A DNA stretch of 64,000 nucleotides from Schistosoma haematobium (Eukaryota > Platyhelminthes > Trematoda > Strigeidida > Schistosomatidae): assembly GCF_000699445.3 (NCBI RefSeq), contig NC_067198.1:40337523-40401522 (forward strand), read 5' to 3'. A program made the translations under genes and the position numbers. Shown here one piece after another: positions 50,256 to 63,016 of this stretch (position 1 is the first letter of the stretch; the number at the start of each line of letters is the position of its first letter). The notes under the pieces are model-generated. The model ran no database searches. It had not been told where the DNA came from and saw only the letters and a list, made by a program, of their open reading frames with translations.

Positions 50256-53200
50256 TGAACAAGTTTCTACCAACATCTCAAATTGATTGGCTTCTTATGG
50301 ATAAACCGACGGTCGACCCTATTCTGTTAGGACTCGATGAACATAATGGTAAATCTTTTACTTACTTAATCGTTTTAAAGATAATGGTATGCAAGAAATA
50401 AATGAGTTGTTCTCAAACACATGTGAAGACCTTCACAGGAAAGAGCATTATGCTGCTGATTCCTCCAATCAATTTGAAGTAAGTTAGCTGAGAGTTTGTA
50501 CACGGTCGCTTTTAGGTAGATGGAGGTTCATGTGTTGATTCGGAATGCCATGAACCGTGGGAGACTAATTTTTGTTCATCTGGAATAAATGTGACAACAT
50601 CTGGAACACCAAGGTATACATCTAGCATAACCGCTGGTGTCCTCAAGTCATCTCAAAGTACACTGAAGACGATGTATGATGAACGTGACGTTTTTGGCAC
50701 CATAAAATGCGACGAGCCAGCTTATCAGTCTTGCGAGGGGGTTGCAGAAACTGTTGACAAACACAACGCTCTTGAGTATTCCAGAAGTTTGACCCCTACA
50801 GAACCATTTGTTAAGCGACGTTTGACAGCTCAGGAAGTACCCGAACATTCACCTATAAGTACGGCTATCCACTGCCATTTTAGAGATCCAGGGCCTTTAA
50901 ACTCATTTGGCCTATTCCAATCTTCTAATAAAACTCATGACTCCCTAACCTTACGCTCTGATTTCCCTAATCTTGAGGTTGGTTCTTTCGCCCCACTTAC
51001 AGAACCTTCATGTATGTTTTCAACTCCCACGGTTATGCCTTCTGTAGATTCTTTGAATCATCGCGAAACATCTGAAGTCGATTCTCAAATATTAAAAGAA
51101 ACGGAAAAAGTATCTCCGAATTCCAGTCCTGTTTGTCGTCGACCTGGCCTTTTGAAAGGATCGGGCCCTTCCTCTCCTTCTGCTGCTCATCATTGCAGTC
51201 TTTGTGGTAAACAATATCGTCATGTTGCTTCTTTGAGAAATCATATGCGTAAGCATACAACAGGAGCGCTTACTTCAAAGCGATATAAGTGCAACCACTG
51301 TGTGTATTCAAGCCAGTACCATCGTAACGTGATCAAACATATGGAAGCAACTCATCGTGATCATGAAGCACTCTCAACAAACAACACGACTGTTTTTCCT
51401 GAGATGGGTTCCACCCCGTGTGATTCAGTCGCTTCTGATGACTTGAAGTCGGGTTTTATTAACTCTCGCGTTTGGATTCCATGTACCAAAGCTGAGCCAA
51501 ATGCCTGTTGTACCATGTCTGGTACAACTGATTCCAAAGACTTACCAATCTTTTCAAATGTTGAGCAATCCACGGGTTTTCCAGCTCCAAACCTAGGTAA
51601 ATTTAGAGTAAATTGTTTGATCTTTTAGAACCTCATATTGTTTCGCGTCAAATATCATCAAATTATGGCTCTAGAATGGCGAACAAGCATTATGAAAGCG
51701 ATCATGTTGGTAATTTAGGGACAGTAATGAGTAAGTTGCCGTTTCATAATGCTTATTTTTAGTCGCTAATGATGCCTCTAAATCCTATCGATGTGACATT
51801 TCAGGTTGTGATCAGGCATTCCAGTCTGTTAAATATCTATCAAATCACATAAAGGATTCACATCGGGATATAAAGAGATTCAAATGTCCACTTGAAGGAT
51901 GCTCATTTTGTGGGCTACGTCGTATGCACCTCAAACGTCATATTACCGAGTTTCACAGTGGTAAGTCAGACATTTATGCTCGTCTCCGACTATATTCGCA
52001 TGTTCTTGGTTATTATCCCTAAAGCTATTAAATTGAGTTTGTAAGTAATGACTCATGTCAGCCAGTCAGTCATGTACAACGTAGAGCCCACTATGTTATA
52101 TCTAGCAATATGGCACCGTGCTGCTTGTCTGAATACTTAATATCTGTTTGTCAAAATCAAATGTGAGTTAGTTTCATGGTGCGTATGTTATTACTAGGGT
52201 ATCAGTCTACGATTACTATGTGCTGTTTTGATGAAATTCATTTAGGACTAACTTTCTATGAATCACAGTAAAGCTTCATCCGTAAATCGAATGTCATATT
52301 TATGTACAGTTGTAAAGGATAGTAACTATAACCCACCTAATTTAACTTTCAGTAGAAACAATTCATTCTGATTTCTATGTTGGCATACTGAGGAACGATA
52401 ATAAATCGCAAAGACAACTTTACTACTCTAACAAAAGTAATCCTAGGGGATATGCTTTACCAGGTTACATCCTCATACTTCAGAAAAATTTTTGTGCATC
52501 TGATGCTGATAGCGAGACTAAAATTTATGGACAAACCAATGCAAATTATGGATGGTAAGTCGTGAATTTGGGCGCGTTCGTTCATCCATATGACTAAATA
52601 GCACTTTGGGATTATAGCTGATGTTCGTTAGTGATGAAAACATTTACTTTAATTCATAACCTTAAAATCTGATTCAAAATCGTAGTCCTAATTCATATTA
52701 ATTTATAACATTTGACACAGTAGGTGAATTATTTCGAGTTCACTTGAGAGTTGCTCAAAGGTAGCCTGTAAATTATAGCCCATTAAGGTTCATTTTCAGA
52801 GCTTTACGGGAAATCTGTTCAATCCATGCAATTTTAGACTTTTAGTCTGCTAAAATGTAAATAAATTTGATAAAAACAGTAAGGAAGGTTTGGAACATGA
52901 TTTCCGGAGTTTTGAAGATAAACCAATACTGTATCTGGAACAATGGTAACATCGATGAACTTTGGTCAGGTAACTACGCTTTCCTACATCGCTCACACTT
53001 ACTGAATTAAGATTCCTTTATCATGTGGCCAGTAACCTAACAACCTCATCATGCAACACAACGTGACTGTATGGAAACTATGTAAATTTCACCAACTTTA
53101 ATTGTTTTAAGCTCATATTCCTGGGATTTAGTTTACCCTAAAGAGTACATGTGTTTGAAGTGGGTGGCTATGTACTACAGATTTTAAGTCAGATGAATGT

Positions 53201-56200
53201 CTTGAAAATGTCACATACCTGGATATGTACCTCTTTGATATGTTTTTGGCTGCTTTTGTTGCTACCTGACACAATACAACTGTATGATATAGCCCGTCAA
53301 CTATACCTATAACCTTGTATTAGACCTTGAACCAGTTTTTATTTATTATAGTCCAATGAACTAACACGGCATGTTGAGGCAAAGCGTGTTACTAAGATTG
53401 CCAACCTATCGTAAATCAGTGTATATCTTCTCTGTAAACTTAATTGGGACGATGATTTAGTGAATTATACCATAAAAATCCAATTACTAAAATAAACGTT
53501 TGTAACTCAGTTAAACTTAGTAAAACCTGATAAGTCAATCTATGTTCACGCTCTTAAGCCACATTGTGACTAATTATACTTGATTCAAGTATGTAATGTG
53601 AGGTTTAAACCTGGGATATTGTTTCAAAGATGAGTGATTCAACAACCAACCAACCACTTTATTAGTTTAGTTTTAACCAACTTAGTACCTTCTCGCAGGT
53701 TAGTGTTTTAGGGTTTTGAGTCGTCTACGACATTAAAATAAATGGAGTGAGTTTCAAATTTGCTTCCCAATCATATAAAGCTGGTTACTTTAAAAGCTGA
53801 GTTGTAGTTCCATAGTTTGGAACAATTTTTGTTACTAGTCTTTCTATGTGTATATCATCGTGAAGTGTTGACTAGAAATATAAATCTCAGTCATCTTACC
53901 TTGGTAATTGTAGCTGAATAAAATTATACCTCGAAGACAACTATAAAAAAACTACCTGTTACCATGTCTTCAATCTTTGACATACTTCAGTTGCAGCTAG
54001 TCGATCACGTACTTTTAACTCGGTCTTGGGGTATCCTGTTACCCCGAGTTGTGCCGTTTAGCCAATGCTAAGCTGCCTGTGTATTTCTCGTAGTCTTTTA
54101 ACCATCAGTTGATGCGATTCTACTCAGTGTTCTTGTTTTTTCTCCAAATTATGGTATCAAGTAAAATTTCGACACGGAATTAAATTGATGATCCACACTA
54201 AAAAATAAAACAAATGTTTCAGTTGAAATACGTATCCGACTTTTGTAGAGCGTCGTGTGCTCTCGAAAAAAGCATTTGATTATCTTATTTTTTGGCACCA
54301 GTCATTTGATCACCTCTTTTTTCAGAGGTATATGAGTCCAGAGTACATCTCTATATTTCTGTGATGAAATTGTTAATCGTTCAGTAGTCTAGCCTCATTA
54401 AGTATACTTCGTCTTCACCAAAATTAATATCATGTATTTTGAGGTGTCTTAAATTTTTGTAGACTCCGTGCATCTGATTCGTCATTGTACTTACGTATGT
54501 TTTCCTTTTTAGATAAAAAGCTATCACTGTACAAAATGTTGGACCAAAATCGGCTTAATCATGAGCCGTATAATTCTGTCCAACCTGTAATGATGTATGG
54601 TAGACAGGAAGGTCTTGCACTCAATGTAACAAAATTATCCGACAGTCAACCATTAAAACGGCAATGTTACAATTCTCAGATGAATAATTATGTCCCTTTG
54701 GATCCTTCTTATGCTAGTGACAACTCGTACCACGATCCTAGCTGCCGTGGGAGTGATGTATATTCCTTTCCGATCTCAGGTTTTTCACATCCATCTGGAG
54801 ATTGTTGTGTCTCGGAAGACACTGATAGTATGTTATTCAGTCACCCAGCCTCTAAAAGCTTCGAGCAGAAACCTCATTCATATATCCGTATGTCAAATCA
54901 AATCAATAGACCCTTTGGAAATACGTCTAGTAGTAATATGCCGTTCCATATTGAACAACGTGTATCTGTGAACAAAGCCCGTTCAATTAACCCTTCGAGC
55001 GATTTTCATATCCAGTCTCCATATCCTCTTTCCGTATCAAACCAGTCAGCTCATTATCACCAACGTGATCCAAATACATTGGACAATGATCTTCAGTTAT
55101 CATGTGAAATTGTGAATAGCGAGTCTTTACAGGAACAGCAGGAATTCTCACAAAGTGCCGTCTATTCTAATGTAAAATCACTGTCTTTTAGTCCAAATGA
55201 CCCATCTACTAATCGTATGACTGAACCTGATGTAGTTGAACAGCTTTTAGATTCGACAAATGCTCCGAATATAGTTTTGGACCAGATTCTGTGTGAACCA
55301 ATTGAACCAAATAAAGATGATGAAGTTAGAGTTGAAACATCCACATTGTCTACTGCAACTGTGAATACCTCTCAAATCTCTCCTTTGAATTCCAAAGTTC
55401 TGTCTAATAATGTAAAAAGTTCTGTATCTGGAGCAAATATGTCAATTAACATTGTACATACTAGCAACATGCTCTCAGAGACTGATGCATTCTTATCCGA
55501 TTTACAAGAAATCCTCGAACGTGACATGCCCATGCTGACATCTTCAACACCTAAGGGTCTTGATTCTTCAGAGCTTGTTTTAGTCACTGTCAAAGAAGCT
55601 ATTTCTGAGTCGAAATCTCCCACTGGAATAACTGGATGTAAGCTAACAAGCACATCGTCACTACCAAGCACTGACTCTGGGCATGAATGTTGGAGCAGTA
55701 GCAGCAGTTGCAGTGTTGGTCCTACTAATGCTTCCACATGGGGTCAGCAAGAAGCTACAACTCCTTTAAAAGTTTCTTCTCCGTCTTCGTCTTCATATCC
55801 ATCTAACCAGCCTTCTGGAACAAATCACTCAACTCCTAGTATTTTTGATAATCAGGTTACAGAGCAAATTATCAATGAACAGTTCTCTGATCATGATTCT
55901 CATGACCAACTGTCAAGCAAATGTTCCAATACTCTCCACTGTGCAGCTATTACCGTTGATGGCATGCCAGTCACTCCACAAATGTCATCAGTCGTCGGAT
56001 CACATCATACATTACCTTTAAAGTCAAATAAGAATGTTCGCTTAAACAGTGCCAGTCAACTTTCTCATGGTCATTCATCTTATCCTCATAGTACGTTATT
56101 TGTTTCAGCTTCAGTATAATTTTATATATACTCTCTTATATTTTTTCTATTTGGTCTAGTATACTGTCGGTATTTTTTAAAATTCCATTTAGTGGCTGGA

Positions 56201-59200
56201 ATCCCAACTTCCTACAAGTTAAGTCTTCCTGAAAATTATAGAGCTCTCTACGACCGAAAAGTCCTGCGAGTAATGTCAATGAGATTATAAGACAGAGTAC
56301 AGAACCGCATGAAAATAGCATTTCAAACATACCACAGGTAGTCGATGATAATAACTCAGTGGTGAGTCCTAGTTTAGTCGGTAACTGTCATTATCACGCA
56401 AAATACTAGTGCGTACATGGTACATCTTTCGGATAAACTAGCGGATTTATTATTCATTCTGTTTTATACCTTAAAAAGATAGGATTATTTGTTCGATAAC
56501 AGTTGCTGTTATGAAATGGTACCACTATTTTAACCAAACCACACAAAGTAACAAAAGATATTCAGAATAAAAAAAAGTACTCCAGGACAGCAAATGACAA
56601 ACAACTATTGAAGATTTGTTCGGGAATAGTATGTAACGTTTTATTGCAGATAAAACTAAATTATAGTATAATCAATATTTATATAGATTTCAAGTTTAAA
56701 CCTTTGCGATTCAATAGTTTGACCATTATACAATAAACTAGCTTTTGTGTCTAAACTCTACTACGTTTCAGGCAGCTGGTCAGCAAGTAATCTAAACAAT
56801 ACTCATTACTTCACATAAACTCACATTTCGTTACATCAGACTGAATACCTCTCAGAACTACATCAACATAGCAGTCTTCCTCTTGCGTTACTAACCGTTT
56901 GACTGGTTCCTATAGTTTATAGTTGAATATTTCATACCTGAATCAGTAAAAAAAAACTATCAGCCATCGGCTTCTCATGGTTATTCATGTACGGATGCTT
57001 GCAATTGCGTGGTAGTCAATACATTTGACTTTCAGTAGATAATGTGTTCGAATCCTGTCTCGCATTCTTTCATTTACTTATTCTAGTGGTATCACCAGCT
57101 CCTACACAAGCCATGTGACTCAAAGCTGAATGCATAACTTGTAGTCAACGAACGGGCTTCATTATTCATTTCATTTTTGCAAACATAAATACAAAACTGC
57201 ATAACCATCATAATGAGGTGGCCAACTGGTTAAGACACTCCGCTTACTTCGGTCTGGGCAACTGAGTAATGCTATTAGCCTCACACTCAAAGTGTGGCTT
57301 ATACCTAAGCACCTAGTGAATGACTTAATTCCAATTTTGGAAAGTCAGATGCTCCTTAAATATAACATTGTACACCAATAATTAGTAGCACTAATCTATC
57401 TTCATTCGTCATTAGGTTGGTATCAATGAGCTCCAAGTTCGACATGATCGTTCCTCGTATTTGAATTTAGTGCTGATAAGATATAGTTGTCTGTCGGGGA
57501 AATTATGTACGAGTAACTTCATGATTTAGGATCTAAAGTTCTCATAATTCTCAATGGAGAAAAGTGCAAGACATTCGGGGGAGAATCTTTAAAATCATCT
57601 CAAAAGAATATACGCATAATATTGACAGCACACTCACCCAACACTGGATTTTAAGACATTTCTGTAGAAGCTAACAACCGGAATATGAAATGTACTATCT
57701 AAACAGTTGTCGTCGTAGCACTAAAATACTGGCATAAGTAGCTGTGTTGGATATATAAGACATAATAAATGTCTATATCATTTTTAGCTCTTAATTCCCA
57801 TCTTTACAGTTGATACTGATCTATGATGAAAACTCCCCTTAAATTAATCAATGCCTTCATTAACCACTTAACTAAATGCGTTTATATAATCAATGTATAA
57901 GAGAAATATGTGTCAAATGTTAGGTCGTATGATATCAGCTGATGTTTAGAAAACAATCATTGTGGAATACGAGGGAATAAAGTGCAAATTTAAGAAAAGA
58001 ACACTAAGAGACATGTTTTTTGAGTGGGTAGGAAATTATCGATCCTATGAAAGGAGGACTATGCTATTTAGAGTCAAATAAACCTATTAGATAATCAGTG
58101 CGTTAAAGGTTGGCATAATGTACAGCTTTAAGAAATAAAATATGGTAATTTAGAACATGTCACTTCATTACAGCGGACCTAGGTTGGTAACCTGTGCGGC
58201 TTGTACACTCAATTCATCCGTTACATAAATGATATTGAAAAAAGTCATTTGCTATGTACTATCTTCTAACACAACTTATTGTAGTGTCGCGGTTCACACT
58301 GTGTTATTATCTTTGATCAGTCTATTTTACTCAATCTGTCTCTTGACTTGAAACGTAGGCTGTTAAAACTATAGACGACGTAGAACCCAGGTAGGCTAGT
58401 CATTACTATTTTTTTAGTTTCGTCCTTGAAAGGTAGAAACCACGTATGTTTATGCTCTTTAGAACCAAGTCTCATTGTTTTGTCTGAGAAAAGTCACGTC
58501 GTTCTTATACACACCAAGTAAAAATCACTTTCTACAGGAATTTCTAAGAGTAACAGTTGGTACTTTTCAGGAAGACTTCGTGTCCTACTGTAGTATTTTT
58601 TTTCGAGCTATCGGTAGGGATGTACATACTGTAAATAAGCACTTACAGAGTTGGTAGCTCCCTAAAGTGTCACATAAGTGCTACTTTTAAAGTAGGACCG
58701 GTTCATGGGTCTCAGTGTTTTCATACTCTGTACAAATCATTGTTTTAAATAACCCCATTCACGATGGGGAATGGTATTTTTAGGGTAGTGGGTTATAATA
58801 GTAGTAACAAGAACATTTTTGAACACACCTGATCATCCTTCAGTTTCGCGACTCTTGAGACTATATTGTATAAAATATATAATATTTTTCGTTGCATCAT
58901 ACAGTGGAGTTGTGATTCAGTGATTTAAATACTTGATCCTTATGCACTGAGTCGCAGGCTTAGATCGAGCTTCAATCAATATGGTTTTGGTATCTAATTA
59001 ATGCGGGTATCCCTTAGAAAATAAATACAGCTACAAGTTAAATGCTGCAGCTCAAAGTTTTTATTAGATTGAATTAAGTTATAATTAATTACACAGTTTA
59101 TCCAATAGTTCTTGAAATCCCAAAGTTTAAAAGCCATCTTCCTCATTTTAGGTACTAACTTCGTTCAAAATTCCCAATCTCCTACTTATAATTCTGAAAA

Positions 59201-61895
59201 TCCCCGTCTACAATATTCACAGGATCATAGTGCTTCCAACCAAATCTCTTCTATGTACAGATTTTCAGGTGATCAGTCAATGAATCAACAAAGTTCTGTT
59301 CCATTTTACTCAAGTCATAATTCTTATGTGTCAAGTGATTTAACGTCCAATCAGACAATGTTCAGTTATCAGCAAAATGAAGCTCAACAGATGTGTCAGT
59401 ATTCATTTAATCCATCATCCTTACATTCAGAACCAACTTATCATTCCTCCTACGTTCAGCCAAAATATCAGAACTATAGACATAATGAGACTGATGTACG
59501 ACTAACACCGTTCAAGAACTATCCACCCAACCCTCAGGAGCAGGTTTACTGGCAGCCAAATGCTAAGTATCGTACAGGTATGTTGATCGCTTAAAATATT
59601 TCTAGATATCCATTTCTAATTATCAGTAAAGTATAACAAAACTACATTTTTATTCATTTAACAAGTTATCGATAATTATTTCAGTATGTTGTTGAATATT
59701 ACATAAACACTTACATGATATTAAGTTTAATTAACTATCGGCACTACGACAAGAACCCTGAAATAATTAGACTATATCTGTTTTGGTCATCGATTTTTTT
59801 CAGCGTTTTGCTTCTATTTAATATGAACACAGATGAAGTTTTGTTAAATTCAGTGTGTAGCGAAAAAAAAAGTTTTTACGATCATACGTGTGTATTATTT
59901 GTCTCAGTGTAGTTCAATTGTTGGTGCTGTAATGCAACAAACTTTTCACATCGTAATAATAACACCGGAATAATATAATAATCTATCTCCATTCACACAG
60001 TAGAGACAAAAAGAAACTCCAGACTAAGACGCAACAATAATTGACAGTCATCTACTGTCGTTCTATATGTAACATCTGAAATTTTCTCAACTATGTACAA
60101 GCACATCTTAATAGCATCTTGTTTTTTATTTCAAATTACTATACTAACTTTATAACATTTTCATTTAACCAATTGGTCAGCTCCACCTTCGTCCCTCTTC
60201 ACTCTGAACTAACTGTTTAGCCAGTATCAGTCTACTCGTTCCACATTTCGGCTTCATTATTTAACCATTAACAGTTTCGTTTTAGTGATTGAAGAGTCGT
60301 GTTTAATTGGTGAGGAGAGTGTTAATGACGTTTTTTAAGATATCAAAATAGGTACTGCAGAAAAACGAGGAAAGAAACTGTGTTGAAATGGATTATAAGG
60401 ATATTTATGGCAGGGAGCGATTCGATAACAAATGTAACCTTTAAAATTTGGGTGTGATTTAAGTTTAGGTTAATGTCGGATGGAATTTAATTTTAAAGGC
60501 ATTTCTTTAGTATTTAGAGAAATAAAAAAGAATATTTGAACTTGAGAGTATATTACACTGTTTTATTTCAGTTCTTTCTTGGAAACTTACTAAACAAGTT
60601 AAAAACTGTAATTAAAATGAAAGCCAATTGTTACGAGGACGCTTTTGGTCATTGATCAGATTAAAGTTTCAATTGCTAAAATCAATGAGTAGAATGCTAA
60701 TTAATAGACCAACTCAACAATATTATGCAACCGGGTGATAGATACTCACAAGACTGTATTACTAAACTAAGCCCCTGAATGATTAGGAATCATAGACAAG
60801 ATCACTTAACCAGGTGAATGCGTTTTCCGTATAATAAAATAACATGCTCACATACAGAATATGAACATGATAATATATCAAGTTGATAATTGGAAGAAAT
60901 CAGTTTGTAGATCGCTTATTCTCTCATCAATCAAGTCATAACTTTTAAGTCAAATCCTTAAGCATCGTATCACCACCATTAAACAAAAATGACAAATCGA
61001 TGTGAATAATAGTTCTGTATCACCTAATGTCTCCGACTTCGGAGTAGGACGACAGTCTGTTAAGTGTAAGTATTCAATAATTATTTTCTCATGTTTTGAA
61101 CAGTCTGCATAATTTGCCGAAAGTGAACCAATCCAATCATTAACGTACTTGTCAGAAATTTCAATCATTAAAACAAATGACACGTTATTTTATTTTATTT
61201 TTTGAGTAATAATAAAACGTGACAATTTGCTGTTTATCCGACTGATTCTTAAAAATTACGATCGATAGCCAGTCAGTTCTTAATGCGCTCAAGAATTACC
61301 CCTAGGTTGCGTGAACGAAGTAGGCTTCAGATGATAAATGTAGGAGATTTCAAAAGTAGTACATTACGAAATGTATCAAAAAAGTAAGTTGGGAATATGA
61401 TTTCAGAGTGATAAATTGTTCAGTACTTAAGTTATGTACAGTGACCGAATGCTTCTAAGTCATTGTGCTGATTATTTTTCACTAATATGATCTAGAGACT
61501 AAACGTTTGACACACACCTACCGTCACAAACTTCACGAGGGTAACTTAGTATTCTTAAGAGGCTACGTACTAAAATCAGTAACCTTATAGGTTATTCCGA
61601 GCATTCGAAGACCTCTGCAAATCAATTGTTTGTTCCTTATTTTTCTTTGTGTGAATTGTTCGGCGATCCGTTCTTACAAATCTGCATACTTTTTGAACAA
61701 TTTTAGAGGCTATTCTGTTATTCTAGATAACTTGATAGATGATCAAGTTGTCAAAACCTATTTTATCCCACAAAGAAGATTTTCAACTCAGGTATGAATG
61801 CTTTTGGTGGCGTAGCGTTCTCTGAGCTAAATAATTTGACTGCAGAGCTTCCATTGTCACTAGACATTTCCAGTGCCTACTTCAAGTCGAAGTAA
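50255..61895 (+). CDS. C2H2 zinc-finger protein, probable transcription factor (8 exons, ~1226 aa)
   Basis: Proposed exons are 50255-50348, 50381-50478, 50516-51596, 51629-51730, 51763-51960, 54513-56090, 59152-59577 and 61792-61895. Every intron is GT-AG and every junction keeps the frame; the total is 3681 nt ending in TAA. Start choice: ATG 50,255 is the first ATG of the frame and gives an open exon 1. Zinc fingers: C291-x2-C294 with H307 and H311; C323-x2-C326 with H339 and H344; C469-x4-C474 with H487 and H492; C500-x4-C505 with H518 and H523. Fingers 1-2 lie in exon 3 and fingers 3-4 fill exon 5. Residues ~525-1192 are Ser/Asn/Gln-rich with acidic leucine-containing patches near 767 (EQLLDS) and 852 (SDLQEILERD), reminiscent of activation domains. 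Nuclear DNA-binding is inferred; I do not recognise the orthologue. Exon 8 is the least certain because it is short and its acceptor tract is weak, although phase and stop fit. Confidence 0.8.
50349..51762 (+). other. Four micro-introns of the zinc-finger gene
   Basis: Introns at 50,349-50,380 (32 bp), 50,479-50,515 (37 bp), 51,597-51,628 (32 bp) and 51,731-51,762 (32 bp). All begin GTAAAT or GTAAGT and end TTTTAG or TTAAAG. Reading through them gives stops or frame breaks, while removing them joins open frames exactly. Introns this small near the 5' end of genes, followed by much longer ones, are a known feature of schistosome genes. Confidence 0.85.
51961..54512 (+). other. Intron 5 of the zinc-finger gene (2552 bp)
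   Basis: Donor GTAAGT at 51,961 and acceptor TTTCCTTTTTAG ending at 54,512, phase 1 on both sides. AT-rich; no ORF or recognisable mobile element seen inside. Confidence 0.8.
56975..57065 (+). repeat. tRNA-like SINE fragment, first block
   Basis: GCGTGGTAGTC near 57,007 resembles an A-box region, and TGTTCGAATCC at 57,045-57,055 is one base from the B-box consensus, at about tRNA spacing. No complete tRNA cloverleaf can be drawn, so I read it as a tRNA-derived short interspersed element. Confidence 0.45.
57205..57290 (+). repeat. tRNA-like SINE fragment, second block
   Basis: TGGCCAACTGG at 57,219-57,229 fits the A-box consensus TRGYNNARYNGG, followed by TTAAGACACTCCGC as in a tRNA D-arm and anticodon region. 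No good B box follows, so a functional tRNA is unlikely. Confidence 0.4.
59578..61791 (+). other. Intron 7 of the zinc-finger gene (2214 bp)
   Basis: Donor GTATGT at 59,578 and acceptor AACTCAG ending at 61,791, phase 1. An alternative acceptor TTTTTTTCAG ending at 59,803 would give only seven codons before a stop. No other gene seen; the frames at 59,715-59,912 and 60,950-61,183 look like chance. Confidence 0.55.
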
Positions 61896-62940
61896 ACTCA
61901 GTTATTCCACAAGTCTTACAACAGTTGATTCCTATGACCGACCTTCATTAGTGCTAGTTAGGGTAACAAGATTTGTACCATATAAATTAATGTTATAATA
62001 ATTGGGACTGATTGGATTGAATGAAGACTCACATTTCTTAGTTTGTTATTTATGTGTCAGATATACTAGCCGAACTAAAACTATTGGTACTAAGTATGAC
62101 AAATGGTTTTTTCCGTACAATTTCCGGCTATTATCCTAAGCATACTTTTGGTCTTACCTTGGGTTGCATTTGTACTTCAACGCCGTTTACTGATTAAAGT
62201 TCTTACATTTCACTCATATATTCACTTCAGAAGAGTAGTGGTCCAATGACTAGGCCATGCTTAGACGAACGTCACCTACTTATTGTTAGAGCCCTTAGAA
62301 GATGGACCAACTCCCACGCATTGAATGTGATTTACGCCATACTTATTACTCAAACATTTTTTATATACTATTACCATCAAACTAACTACTTCAATGAATT
62401 TGATGTTCATCTTGTTGTGCTAATAAAGTATGGCAACTTGGACCGATACATATATGTGCCTGGCCAACTATTTTTTAAACCAAATGGTTATTAGTCGTTC
62501 ATTTTCAGGTAACTTAATTCTATAGCTCAAGACTGACAAACAATCCAGTTTTTTAATTTCCCAGTCATATATTTATGTCGAGCACATTTTGTAATTATCA
62601 AGGACCACAGTTTGTTGCGAGAAATGTTATTTTATCGATTTCACTGTAATGTATCCCGGCATGTCTTTTGCTCGTATATGAGTACAATTAAAATCATCCC
62701 AGTTTACTTGGAGATTTCGAAGTAGCATACTCCACCTAAAATACGATATGGTCCATCTATTAGTATTACCATTCCTCACATATAGTATGTACCTAAAGCC
62801 CCAATTACACAAACCTGTACTTGACAAATAGTTACACATCAACTAAAACATTTTTGAAATGAAATCACTTAATCATCACCTTTGCTTTGGATATAGTTTA
62901 CATGGTTGATTACTATGATTGACTTTGTATTCATTTTCAA
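61896..62940. other. 3' flank of the zinc-finger gene; dispersed repeat
   Basis: Likely 3' UTR and intergenic DNA. The first AATAAA after the stop that I notice is at 62,422-62,427, inside a repeat-like segment (about 62,230-62,490) that shares GTATGGCAACTTG with 44,767-44,779. A frame of 82 codons at 62,246-62,494 belongs to this repeat and is not supported as a gene. Confidence 0.45.
62420..62470. repeat. Dispersed repeat fragment (second of two)
   Basis: Partner of 44,755-44,805, with shared GTATGGCAACTTG and ACCGAT blocks in the same orientation. It probably extends left to about 62,230. Confidence 0.5.
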
Positions 62941-63016
62941 AAATCGAATCTACCGTCTGTAGTCAGTAGTTGGAGACTTTTGTTGATACTGTCAAAGGAT
63001 AATAGAAACCATGAGT

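Larger units (their letters stand above)
56091..59151 (+). other. Intron 6 of the zinc-finger gene (3061 bp)
   Basis: Donor GTACGT at 56,091 and acceptor CCTCATTTTAG ending at 59,151, phase 1. Exon 6 would otherwise read on to a stop at 56,117-56,119, so retention of this intron would give a shorter protein ending ten codons later. Inside are two tRNA-like blocks (56,975-57,065 and 57,205-57,290) and a small hairpin with arms CCCCAT and ATGGGG at 58,753-58,769. Confidence 0.75.

Noticed and set aside
59804..59830. Alternative terminal exon of the zinc-finger gene after TTTTTTTCAG
   Set aside because: Phase fits but only seven codons precede the stop; the exon at 61,792 gives a longer, more protein-like end. 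Not excluded.
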